Shown: positions 12,058 to 21,020 of the stretch, piece after piece
Layout of the letters: each line of letters begins with the position of its first letter
Position numbering within the stretch: position 1 is the first letter of the stretch
NCBI GenBank assembly: GCA_021791715.1
Contig: JAJYWB010000005.1
Span: 1-58,655 of the forward strand
DNA: 58,655 bases
Direction of reading: 5' to 3'
Source of the DNA: Planctomycetota bacterium
GTDB taxonomy: Bacteria > Planctomycetota > Planctomycetia > Isosphaerales > Isosphaeraceae
The notes under the pieces: model-generated
The model's database searches: none
What the model saw: only the letters and a program-made list of their open reading frames with translations
What the model was told of the DNA's origin: nothing
Translations under genes and position numbers: made by a program

Positions 12058-12088
12058 GGTCGACCCGAGTTTGAAACTCGAGTCGACC
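12058..12088 (-). terminator. Hairpin after the beta-helix gene
   Basis: GGTCGAC-C-CGAGTT pairs with AACTCG-A-GTCGACC around a 3-nt loop, with one internal mismatch. It lies 24 bp past the stop codon of the beta-helix gene. No immediate T-run follows on that strand. Confidence 0.4.
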
Positions 12089-12111
12089 ATGCCGGCATGC
12101 AAATCCTCTTC

Positions 12112-15100
12112 TCAGCCCGCGGTCACGACGACCGCGTTGGAGAATTGCGATGTGTCGCTATAGCGATCGGTCGTCGTCGCGGTGATACTATCACCGTTGT
12201 ATTGATTGGCGGGAACCTGCAAGAGGATCGAGAAATTCGCGGCGCCCGACCCGTTGGTCGTCACGGTCGCCACACCGATAAAGATCTGTCCCTGAGCGGC
12301 GCCAAAGGCCTCGATCATCGCGGCGTCGGTCGCGAAGAATTCGATCTGGAATGTCGAATTCGGCGTGGAAGTAAGGCTACCGTTGATCGTGAGCGTGGTT
12401 GAACTTTCGGTCGCCGAGGAGAGTACGGGAGCCGCCAATCCTCGATTTGGACTCGTCGAAGTCGAACCCCCGAGAGAAATTCCAAGCAGCTTATTCGCAT
12501 AGATCGAATTTTCAAGAATCGCATCGGAGTAACTTCCGTCGGATGCATTCAGACCGACCTGGACGCCATATGCACCGTTGTACGAGATCGTGTTCCCAGA
12601 CCCCGAGGTCGTTCCGCCGATCGTGTTATGTGTCGCTCCGACAGTGAACAAAACACCGTCTCCGCCGTTTCCAAGTGATTGTCCGGCTTGGGTCACGCCG
12701 ATCGAGTTCCCTTGAACGACGTTCCCTGTCGTACCGTAACCGATCAGTTCGATTCCGTTCTCGGTGTTCCCCGAGATAACGTTGCCGGAAGACGACGACG
12801 TCCCGCCGATTGTGTTCAGCAATGCACCACTTGAGATGTCGATTCCATCGGTCCCGTTGGCGATTGCCAATGTTCCCGAGGAGCTTGTCCCGATCCAGTT
12901 TCCTTGAACGAGATTCCGCATCGTCCCTTTATTCGTAATGATGATTCCGGCCTGGGAATTCCCCGAGATGACATTGCCTGCGCCCGTGGTCGTTCCTCCA
13001 ATCGTGTTGAAGGTTGCGCCCTGGGAAATCGACAGCCCCGAGAGACTGTTGGGAATCGCGGTCGATCCTCCCGCGCCGACTCCAATCAGATTACCCATTA
13101 AGACATTATTCGATGTGCCCAGTCCATAGATTGAGACTCCGAAGTTGAGGTTCCCAGAGATGATGTTCTGTGAGGCCGCGGTAGACCCTCCGATCGTGTT
13201 CGATGACGCCGCGCCGTGGATTTCGACTCCGTTCAATGAGTTCGCAATGGAAGCGGTCCCTGTCACGTTCACGCCAATCATGTTGCCTAGAACCAGATTC
13301 GAGACGGTTCCTGAATTCTGGATTTCAACGCCATCGTTGAGATTGCCTGAGATCACGTTCATCGATCCTTGTACAGAACCTCCGATCGTGTTGTTCGATG
13401 CGCTGGCTTCGATGTCGACACCGTCGTAACCGTTCCCCAAGGCTTTCGTTCCTGAAATGTCGACACCGATCATGTTTCCTTGAACGAGGTTTTGTGAAGT
13501 GCCCGAACCATAAATCACAACGCCAGTGTCTGTATTACCTGAAATCACGTTGAGGGATCCGAGGGTTGTCCCTCCAATCGTATTCTGAGACGGACCGTTA
13601 TAGATTCCGACTCCAGCCTCATTCGGGATCGAGACGGAACCAGTAACATCGGTTCCAATCATATTACCGGAAATAATATTGTCATTCGTTCCTGTATCTT
13701 GAAGCGCAACGCCCTCGTAAGTGTTCCCAGAAATGACGTTCATGGATCCAGAGACGGAACCACCGATCGAGTTGTTGGACGCGCCTCCGAGAAGAATAAT
13801 CCCGAACTTCCCATTACCCAACGCCGAAGTTCCAGCGGCGTTGACACCGATGAAATCTCCGAGGACCGAGACATTTGAAACGTCGGGTCCGGCGATATCG
13901 ATCCCCGAGAGAGAATTTCCTGAGATCAGATTCATAGCTTGTGAGGACGTTCCTCCAATAGTAATGGAGGTCGGACCGTCGTAAACAGCGATTCCTTGTC
14001 CTTGATTGGGAATGGATGAGGTCCCGGCGGCATCGGTTCCGACATAATTTCCTTGAATCAAGATCTGTGAAGTCGACGCTCCGTAGATATAAATACCTTG
14101 CTGAACGTTCCCCGAAATCAGATTCCTCGCGCCCGATACCGTTCCACCGATCGTTGTCTGACTGGCCCCTCCGGTAATATAGATTCCGTTACCTTGATTC
14201 GGAATCGCGGTGGTTCCGGAAATGTCCGTTCCGATCATATTCCCAAGAACGGCGTTTTGAGTGGTTCCCGAGTCACTGATATCGATTCCGTCGCCCAGGT
14301 TCCCGGAGATTAGATTTCCGGAGCCGGCGCTCGATCCGCCGATCGTGTTCGTTGTCGCTCCACCATTGATATCGATTCCGGCGAGCTGATTGGGAAGCGC
14401 CGAAGTACCCGTTGGATTGGTACCGATCATGTTTCCAAGAACTTGATTCTGAATCGTTCCAACTCCATTCAATTGAACTCCATACCCGGAATTTCCGGAA
14501 ATGATATTCGCCGATCCGGATGAAGTTCCTCCGATCGTATTCATCGTAGGTCCTCCAAAAATATCGTTTTCAATGACGATTCCATTATTTTGATTTGGAA
14601 TAGAATTTACACCATTTTCGTTAGTACCAATATAATTTCCTTCGATTAGATTACTATTAGTCCCACCATCAGAAATCACTAAACCAGATTGAGTGTTGCC
14701 TGAAATTACATTTCCAGATCCAGGCGTCGTTCCTCCAATCGTATTCGAAGACGCAGTTCCATTAATAATCACTCCGTCCTGTCCATTTGGAATCGCGCTT
14801 GTGCCAGCTGAATTCGTACCAACAAAATTACCTTCTGCTAAATTATAAGATGCACCTGAGTTTATATATAGACCATATGATGCATTACCAGAAACGACAT
14901 TCCCAGCACCGACAGAAGTTCCACCGATGGTATTATAATTGCTGAATGAAGAAACAGAGATTCCATTCCCCGAGTTAGGGAGCGCGGACGTTCCAGAACT
15001 GTTAACTCCTACATAATTACCTTCCACGACATTATTATTCGACCCTTGAGCTAGAATATCAATCCCATCCGATGAGTTTCCAGAAATCAAATTTTTAGAA

Positions 15101-16200
15101 AACGATGATACACCGCCGATAGTGTTTGATGACGATGAATTACTCAAAGAGATCCCTCCTCCAATATTCGGGATAGAAAAACTCCCCGTAATATCGGTTC
15201 CAACCAGATTATTTTGAATCAGATTATTTGATGATCCATTTATAAAGATACCATTATTCTGACCTCCGGATTGGATCGACCCGTTACCTGAGATTAAATT
15301 GATGCTCTCATTAGTTGTACCACCAATAGTATTGTAGCTTCCTCCATCAACTTGTATACCACCTGCATTGTTTGGCAATGCAGAACTCCCAGAAATATCC
15401 GTTCCGATGATATTACCTGCAATAAAATTATCATCGGAGTTACTCAATACAACCCCCACCGAATTGTTTCCCGAAATCAAATTGAAACCAGATTCACTTG
15501 AACCACCGATCGAATTATAGTTTCCATTTAAAAGCTCGATTCCAAATTGCGTATTTGGATCTGATGTAGACCCAAGAGAGTTCGTTCCGATGTAGCAACC
15601 TTTGAGTGTATTACTATTTGAACCATTGATTAGAATACCATCGGAATTACCTGAAAGAATATCATTTGCAATCTGATTGTTATTTGAATTGATTTCGATC
15701 CCAGCTGAAACGTAATTTGCATATGGTACATTTTGATTAAAACCAGACAAAGAAAGGTTCTGAATTAAATCACCTCCATTACCCTGAAGAATCAAGCCAT
15801 CGATTTCGCCTCCGGCATTCACGATTTGAATCGAATCAAAGCTCGGCCCGACGATCGAAACATTCGAAGCGGTGATCGGATCGAGTTGCGATCCGACGTC
15901 GATCGTCATCGGACCGCTGAAGTTGATCGTTCCCGATCCGTCCAAATTCGCCTGTTCAATCGCGGATCGGAGCGTGATCGTTCCCAGAGACGTCTCAGCA
16001 TTCCCTCCGGCGACGGGATTCGCCAAGGGTTGATCGCCGTTGCTGTTCACTATGAATGTCGGAACCGATGCGACGGCCGAGAGGAGTGTCCGGCTTTCGA
16101 GCCAATCCATCCCCAAATGAAATTCGCGTCGAAGGCGGGCCGAACGCGAGGTCGAACGAACAACGGACTTGCGAACCGAGAAACGTCGTGAACGGGACAT
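12112..16200 (-). CDS. Giant right-handed beta-helix surface protein
   Basis: The product is about 1,362 aa from an ATG with AAGGAG 9 bases upstream. An Arg/Ser-rich N-terminal part is followed by LGMDWLESRTLLSA, the tag that marks many large planctomycete surface proteins. Next comes a region with 16 repeats of about 64 aa. Each contains NTIGGT (or a variant), then NxISGN, then GNxIGTDxxGT and IPNxxxGI; these Asn-rich coils fit a parallel beta-helix. The C-terminal 120 residues lack the repeat and resemble an Ig-like fold. A role in adhesion or polysaccharide binding is an inference. Codon use changes along the gene: the N-terminal repeats are clearly AT-richer than the C-terminal ones. Confidence 0.85.
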   Translation of the reverse strand: MSRSRRFSVRKSVVRSTSRSARLRREFHLGMDWLESRTLLSAVASVPTFIVNSNGDQPLANPVAGGNAETSLGTITLRSAIEQANLDGSGTINFSGPMTIDVGSQLDPITASNVSIVGPSFDSIQIVNAGGEIDGLILQGNGGDLIQNLSLSGFNQNVPYANYVSAGIEINSNNNQIANDILSGNSDGILINGSNSNTLKGCYIGTNSLGSTSDPNTQFGIELLNGNYNSIGGSSESGFNLISGNNSVGVVLSNSDDNFIAGNIIGTDISGSSALPNNAGGIQVDGGSYNTIGGTTNESINLISGNGSIQSGGQNNGIFINGSSNNLIQNNLVGTDITGSFSIPNIGGGISLSNSSSSNTIGGVSSFSKNLISGNSSDGIDILAQGSNNNVVEGNYVGVNSSGTSALPNSGNGISVSSFSNYNTIGGTSVGAGNVVSGNASYGLYINSGASYNLAEGNFVGTNSAGTSAIPNGQDGVIINGTASSNTIGGTTPGSGNVISGNTQSGLVISDGGTNSNLIEGNYIGTNENGVNSIPNQNNGIVIENDIFGGPTMNTIGGTSSGSANIISGNSGYGVQLNGVGTIQNQVLGNMIGTNPTGTSALPNQLAGIDINGGATTNTIGGSSAGSGNLISGNLGDGIDISDSGTTQNAVLGNMIGTDISGTTAIPNQGNGIYITGGASQTTIGGTVSGARNLISGNVQQGIYIYGASTSQILIQGNYVGTDAAGTSSIPNQGQGIAVYDGPTSITIGGTSSQAMNLISGNSLSGIDIAGPDVSNVSVLGDFIGVNAAGTSALGNGKFGIILLGGASNNSIGGSVSGSMNVISGNTYEGVALQDTGTNDNIISGNMIGTDVTGSVSIPNEAGVGIYNGPSQNTIGGTTLGSLNVISGNTDTGVVIYGSGTSQNLVQGNMIGVDISGTKALGNGYDGVDIEASASNNTIGGSVQGSMNVISGNLNDGVEIQNSGTVSNLVLGNMIGVNVTGTASIANSLNGVEIHGAASSNTIGGSTAASQNIISGNLNFGVSIYGLGTSNNVLMGNLIGVGAGGSTAIPNSLSGLSISQGATFNTIGGTTTGAGNVISGNSQAGIIITNKGTMRNLVQGNWIGTSSSGTLAIANGTDGIDISSGALLNTIGGTSSSSGNVISGNTENGIELIGYGTTGNVVQGNSIGVTQAGQSLGNGGDGVLFTVGATHNTIGGTTSGSGNTISYNGAYGVQVGLNASDGSYSDAILENSIYANKLLGISLGGSTSTSPNRGLAAPVLSSATESSTTLTINGSLTSTPNSTFQIEFFATDAAMIEAFGAAQGQIFIGVATVTTNGSGAANFSILLQVPANQYNGDSITATTTDRYSDTSQFSNAVVVTAG
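12580..15540 (-). repeat. Sixteen coding repeats of ~190 bp
   Basis: These are the DNA counterparts of the beta-helix units. DNA identity between units is only moderate, while the protein pattern is well kept, so they are old duplications, not a fresh array. Units at 14550-15540 use AT-rich codons; those below ~14500 use GC-rich codons. Confidence 0.75.
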
Positions 16201-17398
16201 GGCTGCTTCTCCTTGTTGTGATTGCGTGAAGAATCTGACCGGAATATCAAAACAATGAGCGAATCGCTTGAATCGCTCTCTCATCTATCAACCGCTGAAT
16301 TCGACTTCTTAACATCGTGAATCATGGAACCGATTTTCTTATCCCGCGATTCACCTGTTAGCTTTTTAACATCCAACTCATTATCTCGAAGGGATGGTTC
16401 TCATCATATCGAGATAAATAATAACATTTATATAATACTCAAATTTTGACTGATCGCTTTTCTCCTTTCTATCTTAAAGCCGATTTCATACACTTCAACG
16501 ATACTCTATGGCTAAACGATTCATCACTCTATCGATCGATCGTCGCGTTCAGCGAACGCAAGACGTCTAAAATCGATGTCTTAAAAGCCGATTCGAATAC
16601 TTTGGTGAACGTATCGAAGAAAAGCTCTTCGACGCGTCCATTCTGGGCGCGCCGAGGACGATCCTCGATCATACTCGAAAATAGTTCGAGAGATCGTGGA
16701 TCAATCTTAGATCGCAAGGAACGTGTCGGCGTAAAATCCGAGATCCATTCGGAGCAACGCAACCTATCAAAGCCTCAAGACGGCTTCATTTCATCCTCAA
16801 CCGTCATCATCCACCCTCCATAAACTAAGATGCGCGCCGGACGAAAACTCCCCAATCTTTTTTCGAAATTTTCGATTTTCCTGAATCACAGCGAATTCAT
16901 CGCCATTTTGGACCATGGCGAGCCCTTTTTACGCTTGATTAAGAAACAACCTGAAGATCTTCACCGACTCGGCTTCCATACACTAATCGCGTCCACTGAA
17001 TCGAATCGACGATCTCATTCCGACTCGATCATCGATCTCAAACTTCCGCATTCTGTGGAATTGATGCGACACGAGGATCGTATTCATATGGATTGCACCG
17101 AGGCGGATGACATTATCCGCCTCGCTCGATGATCAACGACAACCGCGTAACGATCCGAGGTATGTTCGATAAGTCGCATTCCTCGCTCTCGATCGAGAGA
17201 ATCTTGATACCTTTACATCGGTTAATCGAATAACCCTCGTTCGATCGGATCGACTCGATCGGTTTCCTTTCACACACGATCTTTTCAACCAACATGCATT
17301 TACGCACGCAACCAGCCATCGAGTATCTTTCCAGTACGGCGCTTAGCTCGAGCAAAACTCTCCCCTCGAAAAAAATCGCCCAGGGGGGTTCCACCCGC
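16201..17398. other. Long region without a recognisable gene
   Basis: About 1.2 kb of mixed composition. The best open frames are 16830-17132 (+, 100 aa), 16529-16762 (-, 77 aa) and 17113-17394 (-, 93 aa). None has a good ribosome site or a familiar domain, and they overlap or abut one another on opposite strands. The 16830-17132 frame is the most protein-like but starts without a Shine-Dalgarno. Decayed gene remnants are possible. A GGGGTTCCACCCGCTTGAAC motif at its end resembles one at 24755-24780. Confidence 0.4.
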
Positions 17399-17426
17399 TT
17401 GAACCTCGCCGCGACTTGGTTATATT
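17399..17426 (+). promoter_or_regulatory. Candidate promoter of the DAHP synthase leader
   Basis: TTGAAC (17399-17404), a 16-bp spacer and TATATT (17421-17426) fit a sigma70-type promoter. It would start transcription near 17433, giving an unusually long leader of about 570 nt before the DAHP synthase gene. The -35 overlaps a short motif that also occurs at 24771-24780, which lowers certainty. Confidence 0.45.
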
Positions 17427-17432
17427 GAATGT

Positions 17433-17640
17433 ATCGACGCGGTGAGACGCTCCCCGTCGATATGGGTCGTACGACCGTGGTACGACGGGCTAGAGCCCGC
17501 TTTCGCTCGAGGCTGGACTCCCGCGAAACCGGGGTGGCTTTAGCGAAAAGGAGGTGATCGCGTGAGTTTATGTGACAACCAGAGGCGGCCGTACTAGGGG
17601 CGGCTGACGGGCTGTCCGTCGGACGGCCGCCACCCTTTGG
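17433..17640 (+). ncRNA. Structured 5' leader RNA
   Basis: This GC-rich stretch has several local stems, for example GGGC/GCCC near 17488, and ends in a compound hairpin (GGCGGC 17599-17604 with GCCGCC 17626-17631; inner GACGG/CCGTC). The segment GGCGGCC at 17584-17590, inside a short ORF, can pair with GGCCGCC at 17625-17631 instead. The two pairings exclude each other, a hallmark of translation-controlled leaders. It could also be an independent small RNA. I do not recognise a known riboswitch or T-box. Confidence 0.45.
17562..17597 (+). CDS. 11-codon leader ORF with extended Shine-Dalgarno
   Basis: A GTG start and 10 further codons (peptide MSLCDNQRRPY) are followed by TAG. It is preceded, at the right distance, by AAAAGGAGGTGATC (17546-17559), an almost perfect match to the whole anti-Shine-Dalgarno tail of 16S rRNA and far stronger than any other ribosome site in this window. 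Its last codons lie in the segment that can switch RNA pairing. It most likely acts by being translated, not through its product. Confidence 0.45.
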   Translation: MSLCDNQRRPY

Positions 17641-17692
17641 ATTCGATCCTTACGTTACAGGATCGGATCAACCTCTGTTTCGACGGTGAGCT

Positions 17693-17803
17693 ATGATCCC
17701 TCGATTCTCCGCGTTTGAATACGGCTTTACCAGCCGACGCTGGTTCTGGGCGTTTCGCCTGGAACGGTCGTCGGGAACTTGGCCTACGCGCGGAGACGAT
17801 TGA
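17693..17803 (+). CDS. Aromatic-rich leader peptide, 36 aa
   Basis: An ATG at 17693, preceded by GGTGAG, opens a 36-codon frame ending in TGA. Nine of 36 residues are aromatic (five Phe, three Trp, one Tyr), including the run RRWFWAF at residues 15-21. Thirty bases after its stop comes a strong intrinsic terminator, then the gene for DAHP synthase, the first enzyme of aromatic amino-acid synthesis. This is the arrangement of classical ribosome-mediated attenuators such as trpL and pheL: scarce Phe/Trp stalls the ribosome and alters folding so that transcription continues. The ribosome site is short and only 2 bases from the ATG. Confidence 0.6.
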   Translation: MIPRFSAFEYGFTSRRWFWAFRLERSSGTWPTRGDD

Positions 17804-17832
17804 TACATCTCGCCGCGAATTTGATTCGGATC

Positions 17833-17870
17833 AAAGGCCTCGGATCCCGCTAGCGGGTCCGGGGCCTTTT
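17833..17870 (+). terminator. Attenuator terminator before DAHP synthase
   Basis: AAAGGCC (17833-17839) pairs with GGCCTTT (17863-17869); inside it, CGG/CCG and CCCGC/GCGGG (17846-17857) extend the stem. A TTTT follows. It lies upstream of the gene it would control, 132 bp before the DAHP synthase start, so read-through must be possible for the enzyme to be made from the upstream promoter. Confidence 0.75.
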
Positions 17871-18001
17871 CGTCGTTGATGGGGCGCAAAACGGCCGAAA
17901 GCGGACGATACGGCTTGAGCTTGTCATTCACGGTCCGTCGCGCCGCGAGGTGGTCGTTCCCCTCTCGGTCAACCAACGGACGCCGGAGAGGAAGGATTAT
18001 C

Positions 18002-19015
18002 GTGATCGTGGTGATGAAATCCGACGCGACGTCGGAGCAAGTGGACCATATGGTAAAACATATTCAAGAGTTGGGGCTAAAGCCCCAGGTGATCGTCGGC
18101 ACGCAACGGACGGTGATCGCCGCGGTCGGAGAGGAACGCGTCGGCCTGGTCGAGGCGCTCGAACCGAGCCCGGGAGTCGAGAAAGTGCTGCCGATTCTCG
18201 CCCCCTACAAACGTGCGTCGTCGGAGCTCAAAGCCGACCGGACGGTCGTCAAAGCGGGAGGGCTCGAGGTCGGCGGGCTGAAAGTCGCCGTCATCGCGGG
18301 GCCTTGCTCGGTCGAAAGCGAGGAACAAATCGTTCGCCTGGCGCGGATCCTCAAACAACGAGGCGCGACGGGGCTACGAGGCGGCGCGTTCAAACCCAGA
18401 ACGAGCCCGTACAGCTTTCAAGGACACAAAGAAGACGGCCTCAAAATGCTCGCCGCGGCGCGGGCCGAAACGGGCCTGGCGATCGTCACCGAGGTGATGG
18501 CGCCCGAACACGTCCCCATGGTTTCCAAATACGCCGACGTTCTTCAAATCGGCGCACGTAACATGCAAAATTATCAGTTGTTGCAGGCGGTCGGCGATTC
18601 GGGCGTGCCGGCGCTTCTGAAGCGAGGCATGAGCGCGACGATCGACGAGTTTTTGCTCGCCGCCGAGTATATCCTCGATCGGGGCAATCCGGGGGTGATG
18701 CTATGTGAGCGCGGCATTCGCACATATGAAGATCATACGAGGTTCACGTTGCCGCTCGCGACGGTCCCTTACCTGCACGAGAAGAGCCACTTGCCCGTCG
18801 TCGTCGACCCCTCGCACGGAACGGGGAAAGCCAGGCTCGTCCCGCCGATGGCGAAGGCCGCGGTCGCCGCGGGCGCCGACGCGTTGATCGTCGAGGTTCA
18901 CGAAGACCCCGAAAACGCCGCGAGCGACGGCTCGCAAACGATCACCCCCGACGAATTCTCCAAAATGATGAACGAATGCCGACGCGTCGCCGAGGCGGTC
19001 GATCGCATCATGTAA
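18002..19015 (+). CDS. aroF: 3-deoxy-7-phosphoheptulonate (DAHP) synthase
   Basis: The enzyme joins phosphoenolpyruvate and erythrose 4-phosphate in the first step of the shikimate pathway. The product is about 337 aa from the GTG at 18002, the same size as the Thermotoga type I-beta enzyme. An N-terminal ferredoxin/ACT-like regulatory domain (residues ~1-70) is followed by the KDO8P-synthase-like barrel. Visible motifs: [38 protein letters not shown] and DPSHGTG, which carry substrate and metal ligands. In this family the N-terminal domain gives feedback inhibition by Tyr or Phe. The leader upstream suggests a second, transcriptional layer of control. The gene is monocistronic. Confidence 0.96.
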   Translation: MIVVMKSDATSEQVDHMVKHIQELGLKPQVIVGTQRTVIAAVGEERVGLVEALEPSPGVEKVLPILAPYKRASSELKADRTVVKAGGLEVGGLKVAVIAGPCSVESEEQIVRLARILKQRGATGLRGGAFKPRTSPYSFQGHKEDGLKMLAAARAETGLAIVTEVMAPEHVPMVSKYADVLQIGARNMQNYQLLQAVGDSGVPALLKRGMSATIDEFLLAAEYILDRGNPGVMLCERGIRTYEDHTRFTLPLATVPYLHEKSHLPVVVDPSHGTGKARLVPPMAKAAVAAGADALIVEVHEDPENAASDGSQTITPDEFSKMMNECRRVAEAVDRIM

Positions 19016-19038
19016 ACGCTCCGTCACAATCAAACACG

Positions 19039-19077
19039 TCGACGATTCTTGAGATAAACTTATCCAAGAATCGTCGA
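19039..19077. terminator. Bidirectional terminator
   Basis: A perfect 13-bp stem, TCGACGATTCTTG with CAAGAATCGTCGA, has a 13-nt loop and lies between the convergent DAHP synthase gene and its minus-strand neighbour. Confidence 0.65.
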
Positions 19078-19085
19078 TCTCTCAC

Positions 19086-19712
19086 TTACTTATCGGAAAT
19101 TTCGAGGAAGGTGTCGCCGAGGAAGATGTAATTCAAGGGCGCCGCGGAGACGGGCCCGTTCATGCCGAAGATCGCGATCTGGTAGGTTTTGCCGGGTTTG
19201 GGATCGGCGAGTTCAACACGATTGGGGGCGTTGAAACCCGCGACGACCGAACCGCCGACCTGTCCTGGATTGCGGGGAAGTTTGCCGTCGACCCACACCT
19301 CGCCGTAATCGTCGACGGTCGTCGTGAACGTGACGCGTTTCCCCTCGACTCCTTCGGGGAGGGTGATTTTGACGCGATACCAACAGAAGCAAACGAGCCC
19401 CGTCGAGCGTCTTTTGCCCAACGTCTCGGGCTTGACGATCTCCCATTTCGAATCGTCGAAATCGGCGCCGAACGCCTTGGGCTCGATGTTATAAGTTTTG
19501 CACGGTTTGCCGTCGGGATCTTTATGATCAACCTCGACGATCTTCACATTCGAATATCGCCATTCTCCCTTGATCTCCTTCACCCCGGCCTCGGTACGAA
19601 GATCAATCTTTTTTTTGCCCGAGGCCTCGCCGCCGATCGCGATCCCGAGCGCGGCCGCCGTCGCGACCGACGACGCGATCACGACGACGACAAACCAGTT
19701 AGTATACTTCAT
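19086..19712 (-). CDS. Exported galactose-binding-fold protein
   Basis: The product is 208 aa. An N-terminal TM or signal segment (residues ~6-26) is followed by a domain with WRYSNVKIVEV, WYRVKITLPEGV, TTTVDDYGEVWVDGKL and QIAIFGMNG. This order matches the jelly-roll sugar-binding domain found in GH2-type enzymes and often fused to SMP-30 proteins in planctomycetes; here it stands alone. It probably acts in the periplasm or on the surface; the ligand is unknown. The gene begins 6 bp after the stop of the C45 hydrolase gene and is likely in the same operon. Confidence 0.75.
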   Translation of the reverse strand: MKYTNWFVVVVIASSVATAAALGIAIGGEASGKKKIDLRTEAGVKEIKGEWRYSNVKIVEVDHKDPDGKPCKTYNIEPKAFGADFDDSKWEIVKPETLGKRRSTGLVCFCWYRVKITLPEGVEGKRVTFTTTVDDYGEVWVDGKLPRNPGQVGGSVVAGFNAPNRVELADPKPGKTYQIAIFGMNGPVSAAPLNYIFLGDTFLEISDK

Positions 19713-19718
19713 GCTTCA

Positions 19719-21020
19719 TCAATCCTTATTCTTGGAAGTTTGTTCGATCGAGCCCGCGGTTTTGTTTGGATCGACTTCGGGTTTCGCCGACGCCGGATCG
19801 ACGCGGCTTGGTCGCGGCGGGCAAGGCGTTACGATCACGGCGGGATCGGGGAGATGTTTGAGCAATTCTTCAAGTTGGAATTCGTGATACGGCTGATTCG
19901 ACGCGGGCTCGCCTTTGATCGAGGCGTTGGCGACCCAAAGCCGCGTCGATTTGGGTTCGAACAAAACGCTGTGGAGGTTCGATTTCATCGCGACGGGGCG
20001 ATCCATCAAGCTCCGCGCCGACACAGCGTCGAACGTCCCGTGGCCTGCGATCACACGTTCGGCGAGCTTCTCGTAACGTTTCCCAACCGACATCAAAACC
20101 GCGTCCGGAATCGCGTGCGGCAGCCTTTTCTCGGCCTCTCCCATGCGGATCACGCCGAAGACGTCCCACGACGCCTCGAGCCCGACCCCCTCGCCGCGGT
20201 CGCCGTCGGCAATTACATAAAAATACTGGCATGTTCTTGGATGATCACGAAATATCGCGAGGGCGCGGTCGAGGTCGCCGGCTTCTTCGAGCGCGGTTCG
20301 CACGAGGAGGGGCATCGGCACGCCGGCCCAATGGCCGAGCCCTTTTCCACCCATCTCGCCGATCGAAATGTGTTTGGCGTTCATACCTGTTACCGAGCCG
20401 ATGAAGCCGGAATAGGTGACGTTGACGAAGGGGATTTTGCCTTCGGGTTGGGCGACGACGAGGACAGCGTGTTCCTGGAGCCGCCAATCGCAGCCGTAAT
20501 CGAGGATTCTGCCGTGATACAGCGTGCCGTCGCGGGTGGCCGAGCCTTTGATCGCGAAACCCGAACAGTGGAACAGTTCGGGGATGAAGTTCGCGGCGAC
20601 GAGATCGTCGAGCGGGACGCCCGAGCCGTCTGCGAGGCCCTTGAGTTCTTCGAAGAAGCGGTCGGAAACGTGGGGGCGTTCGATTCCGACGATCACTTTG
20701 ATGATCGCCTTGGGTTCGATTTTTTGGCCGAGGAGCTTGAAATCGGCCTCTTTCGCCTTCTCTTCGAACAGAAACCGGACGAGTTCGCGGATATCGTCTT
20801 TGAGGAGCGTTCCGTGCTGAAAGCCCATTTCGTACGGGCTTCCTTTGAGGTGCAAAACGCGATATCCGCTTACGTTTTCGATGAATCCCGCGCCGCACCG
20901 CGCGATCGTGGGATCGGGATTCGCGGCGAACGCCGAAAGCGAGATCGAACCGTGTAACAGACCGAGGAACGCGACGAAGCAAGCGAATCTCGAGTGAAAT
21001 CGAGGAAAATGGAATCGCAT
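19719..21020 (-). CDS. Exported C45-family hydrolase/acyltransferase
   Basis: The product is 433 aa from the ATG at 21020, which has AAGGAG 7 bases upstream; the frame is open further upstream but lacks a start signal. After a signal peptide (FVAFLGLLHGSISLSAFA) comes an Ntn-hydrolase domain like that of acyl-CoA:6-aminopenicillanate acyltransferase. The expected nucleophile is the Cys in ELFHCSGFAI; these enzymes cleave themselves to expose it. Other family features are GSPYEMGFQHG near the start and GMNAKHISIGEMGG. The tail (~40 aa) is Pro-rich. Family members cleave amide bonds, but the substrate here is unknown. It is the first gene of a two-gene unit with the sugar-binding-fold protein. 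Confidence 0.87.
   Translation of the reverse strand: MRFHFPRFHSRFACFVAFLGLLHGSISLSAFAANPDPTIARCGAGFIENVSGYRVLHLKGSPYEMGFQHGTLLKDDIRELVRFLFEEKAKEADFKLLGQKIEPKAIIKVIVGIERPHVSDRFFEELKGLADGSGVPLDDLVAANFIPELFHCSGFAIKGSATRDGTLYHGRILDYGCDWRLQEHAVLVVAQPEGKIPFVNVTYSGFIGSVTGMNAKHISIGEMGGKGLGHWAGVPMPLLVRTALEEAGDLDRALAIFRDHPRTCQYFYVIADGDRGEGVGLEASWDVFGVIRMGEAEKRLPHAIPDAVLMSVGKRYEKLAERVIAGHGTFDAVSARSLMDRPVAMKSNLHSVLFEPKSTRLWVANASIKGEPASNQPYHEFQLEELLKHLPDPAVIVTPCPPRPSRVDPASAKPEVDPNKTAGSIEQTSKNKD

Noticed and set aside
16446..17132. One or two small genes upstream of the DAHP synthase leader
   Set aside because: The frames lack ribosome sites and recognisable domains and conflict with opposite-strand frames, so they are only mentioned in the gap entry.
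17520..17560. T-box or known riboswitch before DAHP synthase
   Set aside because: A GGGGTGG string is present, but the full conserved T-box sequence (GGGTGGNACCGCG) is not, and no other known aptamer core was recognised.
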